This document shows positions 41,161 to 50,875 of a stretch of DNA of 64,000 nucleotides, in pieces (within the stretch, counting starts at the first letter, position 1; every line of letters begins with the position of its first letter). This DNA is from Pectinophora gossypiella (Eukaryota; Arthropoda; Insecta; Lepidoptera; Gelechiidae): positions 11,773,001 through 11,837,000 of the forward strand of contig NC_065417.1 of NCBI RefSeq assembly GCF_024362695.1, written 5' to 3'. The notes below the pieces were generated by a model. The model worked only from the letters and a program-made list of their open reading frames with translations. It was not told where the DNA came from and searched no databases. The position numbers were made by a program, and so were the translations under genes.

Positions 41161-41689
41161 AGATATAATAAATAATGCCTACAGTTTTTATCTTAAGAAA
41201 ACTTTGATAGAAAAGTGTGGAGGGGACCGCTGAGGGCTTAAGAATCTAATTACAGCGAATCTTGTAATAAACAGAGTACTAAGAAGGAGATTTTTATTTA
41301 TTAATAATGTTTTAAAGTTAATTTTAGTCTGTAATCTTATTAAGGCTTGACTTTCTATTTTATAATAAATGCTACTATATTTCTAGTTGTAAAGATCTGA
41401 AGACAGATATTAATAGAATAGATGTTCAATGAAGATAATGGATGAAGGATAACCTCTTGCAGTCGAGGCATATAAAAGTAAGTGCGGAATGTAAACAAAT
41501 GTCAAATTGCAATATTGCTTTTTTTAGATGAATTGCTTCGTTGTGGGCTTTTTAACCCCCCAGGGCAATAATGGGGAATGGATTTATAAAAGGTCATTTG
41601 ATCTTACGACTTTAAAGTACTTATGATAAATTATTTATGACGATGATTGTAGCCGTGTTCTGAAAATAACTAATCTGATCTATTAGATA
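41161..41689. other. No recognised gene or repeat
   Basis: AT-rich intron. A 40-bp word near 41500..41540 is shared with the SINE-like element at 34740. Confidence 0.45.
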
Positions 41690-41945
41690 CCACTGCTGAG
41701 CAAAGGCCTCGCTTTCCTCTGTTCATTCTCAAAAAAAAAAAAACTCAAAAGACATGGCGTGACGACTTGGACGTTTACCGGAAGGACTGGCCTGAATGCG
41801 CACGAGACCGCGAATATTACAATTCGGTTTTTTTCATCTAATAGGTTAGGTTATCGAAAAGACTGGATAGAGCTCGCACAGAACCGGGATACTTAGAAAG
41901 ATATGGGGGAGGCCTTTGCTCAGAAGTGGGATCATACAGGCTAAT
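41690..41945 (+). pseudogene. RTE-type LINE ORF2 C-terminus, broken
   Basis: Frame from 41753 reads TWRDDLDVYRKDWPECARDR, EYYNS. After a disrupted stretch, KDWIELAQNRD then stop, and MGEAFAQKWDHTG-stop. W-DDLD-F-KDW---A-DR--W...EAFAQ-WD is the ending of RTE/BovB-like proteins. The two KDW segments suggest an internal duplication or two overlapped copies. An AATAATAAT tail follows. Confidence 0.7.
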
Positions 41946-42352
41946 AATAATAATATAGGTTCGGATTGTAAACGAAACGTTCAACCACTGGTCCACGAAA
42001 GACGTGGGAATTTAAGCCCACTAGTGGGACGTAAATATCAATTTAAGTTTCACAAAGCCAACAACAGTGTGTAGTGTGTCGCGGAGCGTTTGCGGGGCTA
42101 GCTAAACACGGCAAGGTAAACAGACGTACAGTTTCTAGCGTTCTCCGTAAACTCGCAAATAAAGCGCGAATTTTGCGTTTTAATGACGTCACATAGTCAA
42201 CAATTGTGAAATACAAATGTTCTTGTGCGAGTGTTCCTAATTCGATTGTTGGTTTAAGGTAAGTGCAAGGTAAGGACGACAAACGGGGAATTTATTTAAG
42301 TCGAACTTTTTTGCTGAATGATGTTCTATCTGCCAGGATAGCGGCCAGTAGT
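41946..42352. other. No recognised gene or repeat
   Basis: A degenerate tRNA-like word, AACGTTCAACCACTGGTCCA, at 41977 hints at an old SINE-A. A 79-codon minus frame has no domain. Confidence 0.45.
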
Positions 42353-42615
42353 ACGGTCACGAGTACTAATATGTATATACTTTGATACCATGTCACATTA
42401 ACTTTTATGACAAGTTAAACCGTAAGTCTCATTAAATGTCAAATATATAGTACGACAGGGTTCTAACATAACATAACAAATACTTTATTGCACAAACAGG
42501 AAAAAACCAAAATACAATACAAAAGAGAAATAAAATGAGTACAATAGGCGGCCTTATTGCTAAGTAGCAAAAGTGTGTGTTCTAAAGTGGGTACATGATA
42601 TTACTCGTGACTGTA
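42353..42615 (-). mobile_element. MITE-I, copy 5, split by LINE tail J
   Basis: TACGGTCACGAGTACTAATA at one end and GGTACATGATATTACTCGTG-ACTG at the other. Tail J (42467..42578) interrupts it. GTTCTAA is repeated at both edges (42460..42466, 42579..42585). Confidence 0.82.
42467..42578 (-). mobile_element. LINE tail J inserted in MITE-I
   Basis: ACAAATACTTTATTGCACAA, then AGGCGGCCTTATTGCTAAGT. Short 7-bp flanking duplication GTTCTAA. Confidence 0.75.
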
Positions 42616-42639
42616 CAACATATCATAACCTCAATGGCC

Positions 42640-42705
42640 ATCCATCGCAAGATGAACTAAGTACCCACACCTGACTGAGCTTGCTGTTAGACCAACGACA
42701 AAAAA
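42640..42705 (+). repeat. Repeat G fragment
   Basis: CCATCGCAAGATGAACTAAG, TACCCACACCTGACTGAGCT, TGCTGTTAGACCAACGAC, then poly(A). Confidence 0.7.
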
Positions 42706-43364
42706 AAAAACAAAAAGATTTTCAGTAGCAAAATGAAAATATATACCTACGTACGTAATCATAGGAACTAAGTAATCTTCAATCTCAATTACTCATTAAA
42801 TTCTAGTCAATCAGTTAAATAAAAATTGCGCCTTGTTCTACAAAAAGTTTTTTAACCGATATCAAAGACAAAGTCGTCATAAGTTTAAGCTAGGTATTTG
42901 TTCATTGAATGTTATTTTATTGTACAAAAAAGAACTTTAAAAGCAGTAAGTACTATTCATTTTTCAAAGTAAAAGTACACAGTAAGAAGATTTGCGAATA
43001 TAGTTGTAACCGCGCAATGCGTTTTAAACCCACATTTATTTTAAGAAATAGAGAGAAGTTCTCAGTGTATTTCATTTCCAAAGTCAAAGAAGATAATTTT
43101 AAAGACGTCTCTAGACTTTACGAACGAAATAAAGTAGAACTATGTACAATGCACATTCTTCAAGAGATAGAATTGTCATGCGCATTCCGTATTGTATTTT
43201 TAAAGCGACTTGTAAACTTATATCTTTTTATTGCATTGTATTGACTTGCAAATTTCGCTGTTGGTGGAATTTTGAAGACATATTTCACTAGCTGTTGCCT
43301 CGAAAATATCATTTGTTACTGAAATGTTCTACAATTTACGCTGTTCGAATGTAAAATACGTTTA
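42706..43364. other. No recognised gene; 111-codon frame of doubtful meaning
   Basis: The frame at 42909..43244 is rich in Lys, Phe and Tyr, as expected from AT-rich DNA, and has no motif I recognise. I do not call it a gene. Confidence 0.45.
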
Positions 43365-43483
43365 TCTATACTTATAATAAATCTGTAGAGAGGTCAATTC
43401 TGTACATTAAATATTTTTTCAAAATAACTATCAGGGGGTGATAAGTGATCGATACTGATGCCAAAAATGCAATCAGTAAAATT

Positions 43484-43485
<2 letters not shown>

Positions 43486-43528
<43 letters not shown>
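43486..43528 (+). repeat. GTCT tetranucleotide microsatellite inside the Helitron
   Basis: About ten TCTG units. The 65-codon Cys/Leu/Ser/Val frame through it is an artefact. Confidence 0.95.
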
Positions 43529-43639
43529 ATGTTCTTTATAGAAACAAAAACTACTGGACGGATTTTAATGAAACTTGGTACAATTATTCTTCACACTCCT
43601 GGACAGGTCATAGTATACTTTTCATCACGCTACAATCAA

Positions 43640-45090
43640 TAGGAGCAGAGTAGTGAAGGGAAATCCTTTTGTATGAAAAATCTAAACCACTCAAGTTAGA
43701 CGTTTGAAATTTGGCATGCAGGTACCTTAGATACCGTAGAGGTGCACTAAGAAAGGAATTCCCGAAATTCCTACGGGAACGGGAATTAGCGGGAAAATCC
43801 TTTTGTATGAAAAATCTAAACCACTCAAGTTAGACTTTTGAAATTTGGCATGCAGGTACCTTAGATAACGTAGAGGTGCACTAAGAAAGGAATTCCCGAA
43901 ATTCCCACGGGAACGGGAATTAGCGGCAAATATTTTTGTATGAAAAATCTAAACCATTCAAGTTAGATGTTTGAAATTTGTCATGCAGGTACCTTAGATA
44001 CCGTAGAGGTGTACTAAGAAAGGAATTCCCGAAATTCCCACGGGAACGGGAATTAGCGGGAAAATCCTTTTGTATGAAAAATCTAAACCACTCAAGTTAG
44101 ACGTTTGAAATTTGGCATGCAGGTACCATAGGTACCGTAGAGGTGCACTAAGAAAGGAATTCCCAAAATTCTCACGGGAACGGGAATTAGCGGGAAATAC
44201 CTTTTGTATGAAAAATCTAAACCACTCAAGTTAGACATTTGAAATTTAGCATGCAGATACCTTAGGTACCGTGGAGGTGCACTAAGAAAGGAATTCCCGA
44301 AATTCTCACGAGAACGGGAATTAGCGGGAAAATCCTTTTGTATGAAAAATCTAAACCATTCAAGTTAGACGTTCGAAATTTGTCATGCAGGTACCTTAGG
44401 TACCGTGGAGGTGCACTAAGAAAGGAATTCCCGAAATTCCCACGGGAACGGGAATTAACGGGAAAATCCTTTTGTATGAAAAATCTAAACCATTCAAGTA
44501 AGATGTTTAAAATTTGGCACGCAGGTACCTTAGACACCGTAGAGGTGTACTAAGAAAGGAATTCCCGAAATTCCCACGGGAACGGGAATTAGCGGGAAAA
44601 TCCTTTTGTATGAAAAATCTAAACCACTCAAGTTAGACGTTTGAAATTTGGCATGCAGGTACTTTAGTAAACTTAAAGCTTAGTTGCAACAGGATATTAC
44701 AAAATTCCCACGGGAACGGTAGTTAGCGGGAAAAAACATTTGTATGAAAAAATCAAATCTAAATAAAAGGAGAAACTGACTGACTCAGTGACTGACATAT
44801 CAACGCATAGCCTGAACGGCTAAATGTAGGCATTTGAAATTTGGAAGGGACATAGCTTAGGTACCGTAGAGGTGCACTAAGAAAGGAATTCCCGGAATTC
44901 CCACGGGAACGGAAATTAGCGGGAAAATCCTTTTGTATGAAAAATCTAAACCGCTTAAGTTAGACGCTTGAAATTTGGCATGCAGGTACCTTAGTTAACT
45001 TAAACCTTAGTTGCAACAGGATATTGCAAAATTCCCACGGAAACGGGAGTTAGCGGGAAAAAAACATTTGTATGAAAAAATCGAAACCGC
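43640..45090 (+). repeat. Tandem array of about 134-bp units inside the Helitron
   Basis: Eight near-contiguous units from 43640 to about 44740, then two or three degenerate ones to 45090. Each has TTTTGTATGAAAAATCTAAA, CATGCAGGTACCTTAG, GTAGAGGTGCACTAAGAAAG, and a palindrome-prone GAATTCCCGAAATTCCCACG, GGAACGGGAATT. Short frames seen on both strands are by-products. Confidence 0.92.
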
Positions 45091-45111
45091 GTAAGATAGA
45101 TGTTTTCAATT

Positions 45112-45292
45112 CGATTCAATTAAATTATTTATTGCATTCCATGTAGTACAATGGGGTGTTACATAGGCATAGGAACTAAAACATGGACCCTGTAGGGCAC
45201 AGCAACGTTGAAGGGAAGAGAGGAAGTGTGTATTAAAATTAAAACTCAATGAACAATCAATTAAAAAAAAATCAATTCAATCAATTGATTCA
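45112..45292 (-). mobile_element. LINE tail inserted in the Helitron array
   Basis: ATTCAATTAAATTATTTATT, GCATTCCATGTAGTACAATG, then AACAATCAATTAAAAAAAAA. It interrupts an array unit. ATTCAAT-type words at both sides may be the target duplication. Confidence 0.55.
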
Positions 45293-45496
45293 ATCTAGCA
45301 TGCATGCATACCTTAGTAAATATAAAGTTTATTTTTGGCTGTATTTTGAAAAATGGGAGTTATTGGGAAAAAAATTGTATGAAAAAATCTAAACTGCATA
45401 AGTTAGATGCTTGAAATTTGATATGCACTCCCACACACACAAAGATCTCTCTCTTATATAACACGCCACGCGGACGAAGTCGCGGGCAAAAGCTAG

Positions 45497-46224
45497 TATT
45501 TCATATATTGTTAGTGAGTGGAATTCGATGCAATATCGTTTTACTGTTCGATATTCAATTTGGAGATGCTACGGAATTCCACGAATTTTAGTGTATTAAT
45601 TAAAATAATGGGTTACCTACATTAGGTACCGACCTACTTCTAAGCTGGGTTGCGAGTAAAGAGTAGTTATGAATTGTCTTCACGTTGTTTTCTGATAAAT
45701 TGTCTTTTTACCCATCAAGACAGGTGCATTAAATTCCAACTCACGCAAACAAATTAATGCAAAACTTATCAAAATTATTGCGCATCGTTCGCGCTGTCAT
45801 ATCATTGGCTTGTAACATACAAAATTATTGTATTATATGATTGTCCCGGTCTAATATAAAATCAAAATAGAGAAGGTACATTTTTGTTTTAATAATTTGA
45901 AAATTAAGGATTGGCCATCCATTAAAAACAACCTTATATATTATGTATGTGAGATTATAATTACATATAAAACTGAAAATTCAGACAAACCGTACGATGC
46001 TGGAGAATTTTGGTTTACTTTCAGCTTAAGACAGAACATTCTAGAACGTTCTAGAACCATCTCTTTTATTCCACAGAGTCTGTCAAGCAAACAACTCGGT
46101 CCGGCAAACTTAAGAATTGACGTAAATAAATATGAAACTGCGGTGAAGAAGTTCAGGAGTTGGTATATTTGTTAAAACAGATCGAGTAGGACCCTCTGCA
46201 CAGTGCTCCGGTTTTTAGAAATAC
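45497..46224. other. No recognised gene; 92-codon frame of doubtful meaning
   Basis: The frame at 45897..46175 has no recognisable domain or coding signature. It contains the palindrome-like TTCTAGAACGTTCTAGAAC near 46042, heat-shock-element-like in form but isolated. Confidence 0.45.
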
Positions 46225-46385
46225 ATAACATAGCATCACGCCTGTATCCCCGAAGGGGTAGGCAGAGATGTAAAGTATATACACACTCCTTGCCAGGTAT
46301 GTTTACCTCCCATGTAATAGGGGACGAGTCTATTGCCATTAACCGGGAACGAATCATGGAAACCACGTGATATCAGTTGTCTTTG
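46225..46385 (-). mobile_element. LINE 3' tail (CATCACGCCTGTATCCCCG type)
   Basis: CATAGCATCACGCCTGTATC, CCCGAAGGGGTAGGCAGAGA, TTTACCTCCCATGTAATAGG, GAGTCTATTGCC. An RTE-like tail related in form to RTE-E but a different family. A 64-codon minus frame is a shadow. Confidence 0.6.
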
Positions 46386-46394
46386 ATCCAAACA

Positions 46395-46605
46395 TGAATT
46401 CGAAAACAAATTCAAAAATCATTGGTTTAGGCTTGTTCTGGATTCGAACCTGTGACCTCAAAGTAAGAGGCAAGCGTTCTACCAACTGGAGTACCACGGC
46501 TCTCACTGTTCACCACTAGAAATCTAGGTGAAACGTGGGTTCATACTTAGTTCATCTTGCGATGGACGTACCTCTGACTACCCCAATTGGGATATAATCG
46601 TGACC
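46395..46605 (-). mobile_element. SINE-H head joined to repeat G
   Basis: AAATCATTGGTTTAGGCTTG, B box (plus strand) GGATTCGAACC, GTTCTACCAACTGGAGTACC. It continues into AGTTCATCTTGCGATGGACG and CCCCAATTGGGATATAATCG. The same junction occurs at 50876..51110 in the other orientation, so G and H form one composite. Confidence 0.8.
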
Positions 46606-46608
46606 TTA

Positions 46609-46858
46609 CATTATGTTGTAAGTTGTATTCGAACCTGCGACCTCAAAGTGCGAGTGCCTGTCTGACCTTCAAAAGAAAACCAACCCAATACAGGTTAGGT
46701 CACATTACTCCGAAACGTATTTCTCGGGTATGTGGGATCGAAACATGAATCTAAACTCATAAAGTCAAATTCAATGGTTTAGAGCATGAGCAGGGATACC
46801 AACCAGAGACACTACTATTAAAATCACGCGTTTTCCAAACTGGGCTATCACGAATTAC
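46609..46858 (-). mobile_element. Older SINE-H copy
   Basis: ACCAACCCAATACAGGTTAG, then AATTCAATGGTTTAGAGCAT and CGCGTTTTCCAAACTGGGCT: the same arrangement, strongly diverged. Confidence 0.6.
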
Positions 46859-46867
46859 TTATAAATA

Positions 46868-47250
46868 CATAATGGTGCTAATTCCTGTAAATACCATCTA
46901 AATTTATTTTAAGTTATATCTGTCATTTTCTTATCCGCCGAAAAGGAAAGGGACGGGTAATCGACAAGCATAAAATTTATGGAACACACGTCAATTTTAA
47001 GCACAAATCTAAAACAACCGTCTAAACATTTTACATCAGTCAATAACCCGACACAGTTAGTAGACAGCACGTCAAACGGATTGCATACCAGTGACGTATC
47101 TTTTTGATTCGCCCGGGTTATTCATTCATTTACTCATTCTTCCTAAAATTAAGAGCTGTGAATCATCCGTCCCTTTCCTTTTCGACGGATATGAAACTGA
47201 CGGATATAACTTAAAATAAAATTAGGCGGTGTCTGCAGGAATCGGGGCCA
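46868..47250. mobile_element. Fold-back L, copy 2 (complete)
   Basis: Starts ATGGTGCTAATTCCTG and ends GTCTGCAGGAATCGGGGCCA. The arms, with CGAAAAGGAAAGGGACGGGT and its inverse, are about 100 bp long. It aligns along its whole length with 20832..21216. Confidence 0.87.
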
Positions 47251-47918
47251 ATACTTACTTTATTGCTCATAAAATAAACAATTACACAAAGCATTATACT
47301 AGGTAAGTTAGAAGTAATGTATTTTGGGAAAAACAATAATAATACTTCACGTACTAACGAGAAAAAAAAAGATTTATGGCTGTACAGCATCATATTCTAT
47401 TCGCCTAGTACTATAAAACAAAAAAAGTACACAAAAATACAATACACAACCAGAATAAATAACAAATACTGTTAACAATAACTGTCGAAATAACTTCAAA
47501 TCCCCATACAGCTGGAGTGTACAAAAATATATTTTTAAATCGACAGACTAGCGGAAAAAGCGCTTCAGGATGTTATAGCTGTTACGAGTACACCGATCTA
47601 TCCAATCATAAAGAAACATAAGCCAAACTATCAATATCATTCCATCTATATTCCATCCCATTCATAAACCAAACGGTAAGCCTAAGTGAAACCCTTTGTG
47701 GTATAAACCGGCCGAATAGTTAGATCGTTCCAGAACGTCCAAAGCCATGGTAAGCGGTGGTCTCCCGAATTTACTAGAATTACCCACAAAAGCTTGTGTA
47801 AAAAATATGGCGCCGTTTGAGCTCGCATTACAAGGGCTCACAAAGATATGGATAGCGGGAGTTGTGGGCAACAGCGGAGCGGAAAGCGGGAAATAATTAA
47901 ATTATTACTCGATATAAT
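47251..47918. other. No recognised gene; J-like tip at its start
   Basis: ATACTTACTTTATTGCTCAT at 47252 is the start of a reverse tail J. The rest, including 60- and 69-codon minus frames, shows no domain. Confidence 0.45.
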
Positions 47919-48212
47919 GAGGAGCTCGGTGGCGCAGCTGTTAATGCGCTAGGTCTGCGATTGTTGAAGTTAAGCAACTTTCGCAAAGGCCGGTCATAGG
48001 ATGGGTGACCACAAAAAAAGTTTTCATCTCGAGCTCCTCCATGTTTCGGAAGGCACGTTAAGCCGTTGGTGCCGGCTGCATTAGCAGTCGTTAATAACCA
48101 TCAATCCGCACTGGGCCCGCGTGATGGTTTAAGGCCCGATCTCCCTATTCATCCATAGGAAAGGCCCGTGCCCCAGCAGCGGGGACGTTAATGGGCTGAT
48201 GATGATGATAAT
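47919..48212 (+). mobile_element. SINE-C (tRNA/5S head), best-preserved head
   Basis: A box region GGTGGCGCAGC. 5S-like GAAGTTAAGCAAC at 47966..47978 and GGATGGGTGACC at 47999..48010 are separated by 20 nt, the same spacing as in insect 5S rRNA as I remember it. The core is TTCGGAAGGCACGTTAAGCC. The 3' region CCCCAGCAGCGGGGACGTTA ends in GATGATGAT. Confidence 0.92.
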
Positions 48213-48351
48213 AACGGCTAAAGTACTGTTAGATAGAACAGAATCGATCGGCCTAATCTCGACTGATACATAACTATGCTAATGAACGTCACAACACTGG
48301 CTTCTACTCGCCCGCATTGAATCTGTTTTACTCGTATAACATTATCGACCA

Positions 48352-48446
48352 CAGAGTAATTTTTGTGATATGTCCCCACCGGGAATCGAACCCGGGACCT
48401 CCGGATCGTGAGCCCAGCGCTTAACCACTGGACCACGGAAGTCGTT
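48352..48446 (-). mobile_element. SINE-A head fragment
   Basis: TGTGATATGTCCCCACCGGG, AATCGAACCCGGGACCTCCG and CACTGGACCACGGAAG: the reverse head only. Confidence 0.82.
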
Positions 48447-48737
48447 CATGAACTTAGGTTCATGGTCACCACATACCCGCTTCATCCCCCTTCCGCTCGC
48501 AATTGGCACCATACCTCACGGCTTTGTTTCAAGTGGTCGCATTTATTCCGCCGGTGTCCGAGGCCCTTTAATTATGGATAATTTATATTCAGATTAAGCT
48601 GGCAGGTGGGCGGGGTGTCGCCGGATTGTACAAGCACGTGACTTCAGTGCAGCCCAGTTATCCGATTGTGAATTGGCTTATTGTAGTTCGAATACAGATA
48701 CTTTAGTGTCTTAGTGTATTGGTGGTGTAATAGTTAG

Positions 48738-48930
48738 ACAGTCTCCGTGGTCTAGTTGTTAGAGCTTTGGGCTCACAATCTGGAGGACCGGGTTCGATTC
48801 CCGATGCGGAAATTGTCAAAATCTCTCTGTGAGTTGGTAAGAACATTGCAGGCTTGAATCATCTGATTCTCTGAAAAAGTAAGATGATTCCGTGCTTCGC
48901 AGGGCAGGTTAAGCCGGAGCTGGCTACATT
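48738..48930 (+). mobile_element. SINE-B, 3'-truncated
   Basis: GTCTCCGTGGTCTAGTTGTT, B box GGTTCGATTCC, then GGAAATTGTCAAAATCTC and TGCTTCGCAGGGCAGGTTAA. It stops in the core region. Confidence 0.85.
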
Positions 48931-49452
48931 ACATAAACCGCTAGGAGTAGCTAAAAAGCTGAAAAAACACGCATAATGGGCCATCTTAGAGTCTAAATGC
49001 GGAAAACAGAGCCCACTAACATAAACAAAGCTGAAATTATGAACAAAGATTTCATTTATAGGTACACATTTACGCGATCACTATGAAGGGCTCTTTGGAG
49101 AACCCCTAAAATACAGCTAGTACTTCGTATATCACGAAATTTGACTATATTTGTCCAATAAACTGCACTGTACAGTAAATAAAAACAAAACTGTGATGAA
49201 AATTCCAATAAACTTTGCTACTTCAGCAAAATAGAAAAGAAATTCAGGTAGGCATTTCCAATTCAAGCGAATAGTGTTATCGCGTAATAAAAATAGGCGA
49301 AATAATCGTGGCTTTAGCACGCTACCGGGGTACCTGGAAAATATGAAAGTAACAATTGTGTTCTGGGGCAAGTCAGCCTATAATTGGTGACAAGCGTGGC
49401 GAATTTGACAGCCGGACCGCGAGTTGCGAGTCGGCCACGAATTGTGGTTAGG
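48931..49452. other. No recognised gene or repeat
   Basis: Intronic sequence; a 79-codon minus frame has no domain. Confidence 0.45.
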
Positions 49453-49600
49453 TACAGTCATGAGCAATATAATGGACCCACTTTAGGACTCTGGCACACT
49501 AATATATTTTACATTTAGTGAGACTAACAGTTCAATTTGTCAAAGAAGGTAATGTGACATGGTACCAAAGTGTATACATATTAATGCTCGTGACCGTACT
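49453..49600 (+). mobile_element. MITE-I, copy 6 (complete, TA-flanked)
   Basis: Begins TACAGTCATGAGCAATATAA and ends ATGCTCGTGACCGTAC. Inside the TA dinucleotides, the inverted termini are CAGTCATGAGC and CGGTCACGAGC. Length about 148 bp. Confidence 0.87.
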
Positions 49601-49604
49601 TATG

Positions 49605-49708
49605 TTAGGCACAATCAAAGAACAAAAGCGCAATCACTGAGCCCAGCGAATTATTTGTAAACAGTGGTGAAATTATAAACCTTTAGTTGTCATAATTATA
49701 AAATTTAA
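49605..49708 (-). repeat. Repeat U fragment
   Basis: CACAATCAAAGAACAAAAGC, TGGTGAAATTATAAACCTTT, AGTTGTCATAATTATAAAAT. SINE-A cuts it at 49709. Confidence 0.65.
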
Positions 49709-49922
49709 CGGCCTCCGTGGTCCAGTGTTTGAGCGTTAAGCTCACGATTCGGAGGCCCCGGGTTCGAAATCCGGTGGGAACATATTACAAAAATCACTTT
49801 GTGATCCCTAGTTTGGTTAGGACAATACAGGCTGATCACCTGATTGTCCGAAAGTAAGATGATCCGTGCTTCAGAAGGCACGTTAACCCGTTGGTCCCGG
49901 TTACTGCTGACTGATGTAAGTA
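49709..49922 (+). mobile_element. SINE-A, copy 7 (3'-truncated)
   Basis: ACGGCCTCCGTGGTCCAGTG, GGTTCGAAATCC (one extra base in the B box), TTCAGAAGGCACGTTAACCC. It ends at GATGTAAGTATG. Confidence 0.88.
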
Positions 49923-49924
49923 TG

Positions 49925-50120
49925 AAGGAATGGTTCAGACCATGATTCTGAGTTGATATCAAGTGGATTTTCCTGTCGGAAAATTCATGAAAATTGTTGT
50001 TTTTTTTTAATTATTTTCAGTTCCATACTTTTGCGACGGAAAATTCCACTTGATATCTACTCAGAATCATGATCTGAATTATCCGAGTTTTCGTTACGAT
50101 ATCACTAACACCCTATATAA
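49925..50120. mobile_element. Fold-back R
   Basis: AGACCATGATTCTGAGTTGA, TATCAAGTGGATTTTCC on the left is inverted on the right as GGAAAATTCCACTTGATATC, TACTCAGAATCATGATCTGA. The right side runs on into ATATCACTAACACCCTATAT. A single arm of the same element is at 11945. Confidence 0.75.
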
Positions 50121-50564
50121 ATAAAATTTACCAAATTTATCCTTAGTAATTACACCCCGTAACCGTAGCGAGAGTTTATTACTGTAGACCAATATTACTG
50201 TATGTTTGCTTCCGATGGAATTTACTAGTGGGGAAAAAATAAATTCGCAATACCTCGTAACTTCAATCGGATGCGGAACCAATACTAGGAACCCATAAAC
50301 CCAATCCATCGACGGATACAATTGGGTCGAGCCGACTCGTACCAAATCCTCATCGCATGATCTATGACAGTCAATAAGGATTAGTTCGGAAGCCAAACCG
50401 CTAATGCCTATTGTTGTAACTCACCATTATGAATATCACTCCGGACTTAGAGATATGAATCTGATTTAGGGTTGAACCACATTTGGAGCACGGAATCGCA
50501 CTTTCCTATACTTCTATCTTTTTTCTGTCCCTCAGAGCCATTTGCTATGTTACGAGTATGTTTT
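50121..50564. other. No recognised gene or repeat
   Basis: A 100-codon minus frame (50094..50396) lacks a recognisable domain. Confidence 0.45.
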
Positions 50565-50640
50565 AGTAAAGTAGAAGATGCTATACCGACCAAAGCGTGG
50601 CTCTTAAGTTCTTAAGCAACAGAAGAAGAATTAATTCCCT
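50565..50640 (+). mobile_element. RTE-F 3' tip
   Basis: GAAGATGCTATACCGACCAA, AGCGTGGCTCTTAAG. Confidence 0.6.
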
Positions 50641-50875
50641 ACCAAAACATTTACGAACTTAAAGCATCTCAAATCGACTTTAGCCTATAGTGGGGTGTTC
50701 TTATAAGTCGGCCATTGGCGTGGCTGAGCCGATTGTCATTATAACTTGGCCTATAATCGGATTAAGCCGCCTTGCCGCGATCACACCCAATCAAAACTTG
50801 CGGTGCGCCCGTTAAAGGGAGGCAAGCTTATTGCATGCGTTCCCAAAATGGTAGCCTTATTTTGTAAGAACATAA

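Larger units (their letters stand above)
43365..45496 (+). mobile_element. Non-autonomous Helitron with internal satellite
   Basis: The 5' terminus TCTATACTTATAATAAATCT and the 3' terminus ACGCGGACGAAGTCGCGGGC followed by AAAAGCTAG match the lepidopteran Helitron pattern: TC start, a GC-rich hairpin near the 3' end, and CTAG end. The element lies exactly between an A (43364) and a T (45497), the Helitron target. A GTCT microsatellite follows the 5' part. The middle is the 134-bp tandem array. No Rep/helicase frame is present, so it would need trans-acting protein. Confidence 0.87.

Noticed and set aside
42909..43244. 111-codon Lys/Phe/Tyr-rich frame as a small gene.
   Set aside because: Its composition is what AT-rich DNA gives by chance; no motif, no relatives in the window.
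43640..45090. CRISPR-like or coding array.
   Set aside because: The whole 134-bp unit repeats, there are no unique spacers, and it lies within Helitron ends. The open frames are by-products of the tandem repeat.
45897..46175. 92-codon frame as a small gene.
   Set aside because: No recognisable domain and no supporting signals. The TTCTAGAACGTTCTAGAAC word alone does not indicate a heat-shock gene.
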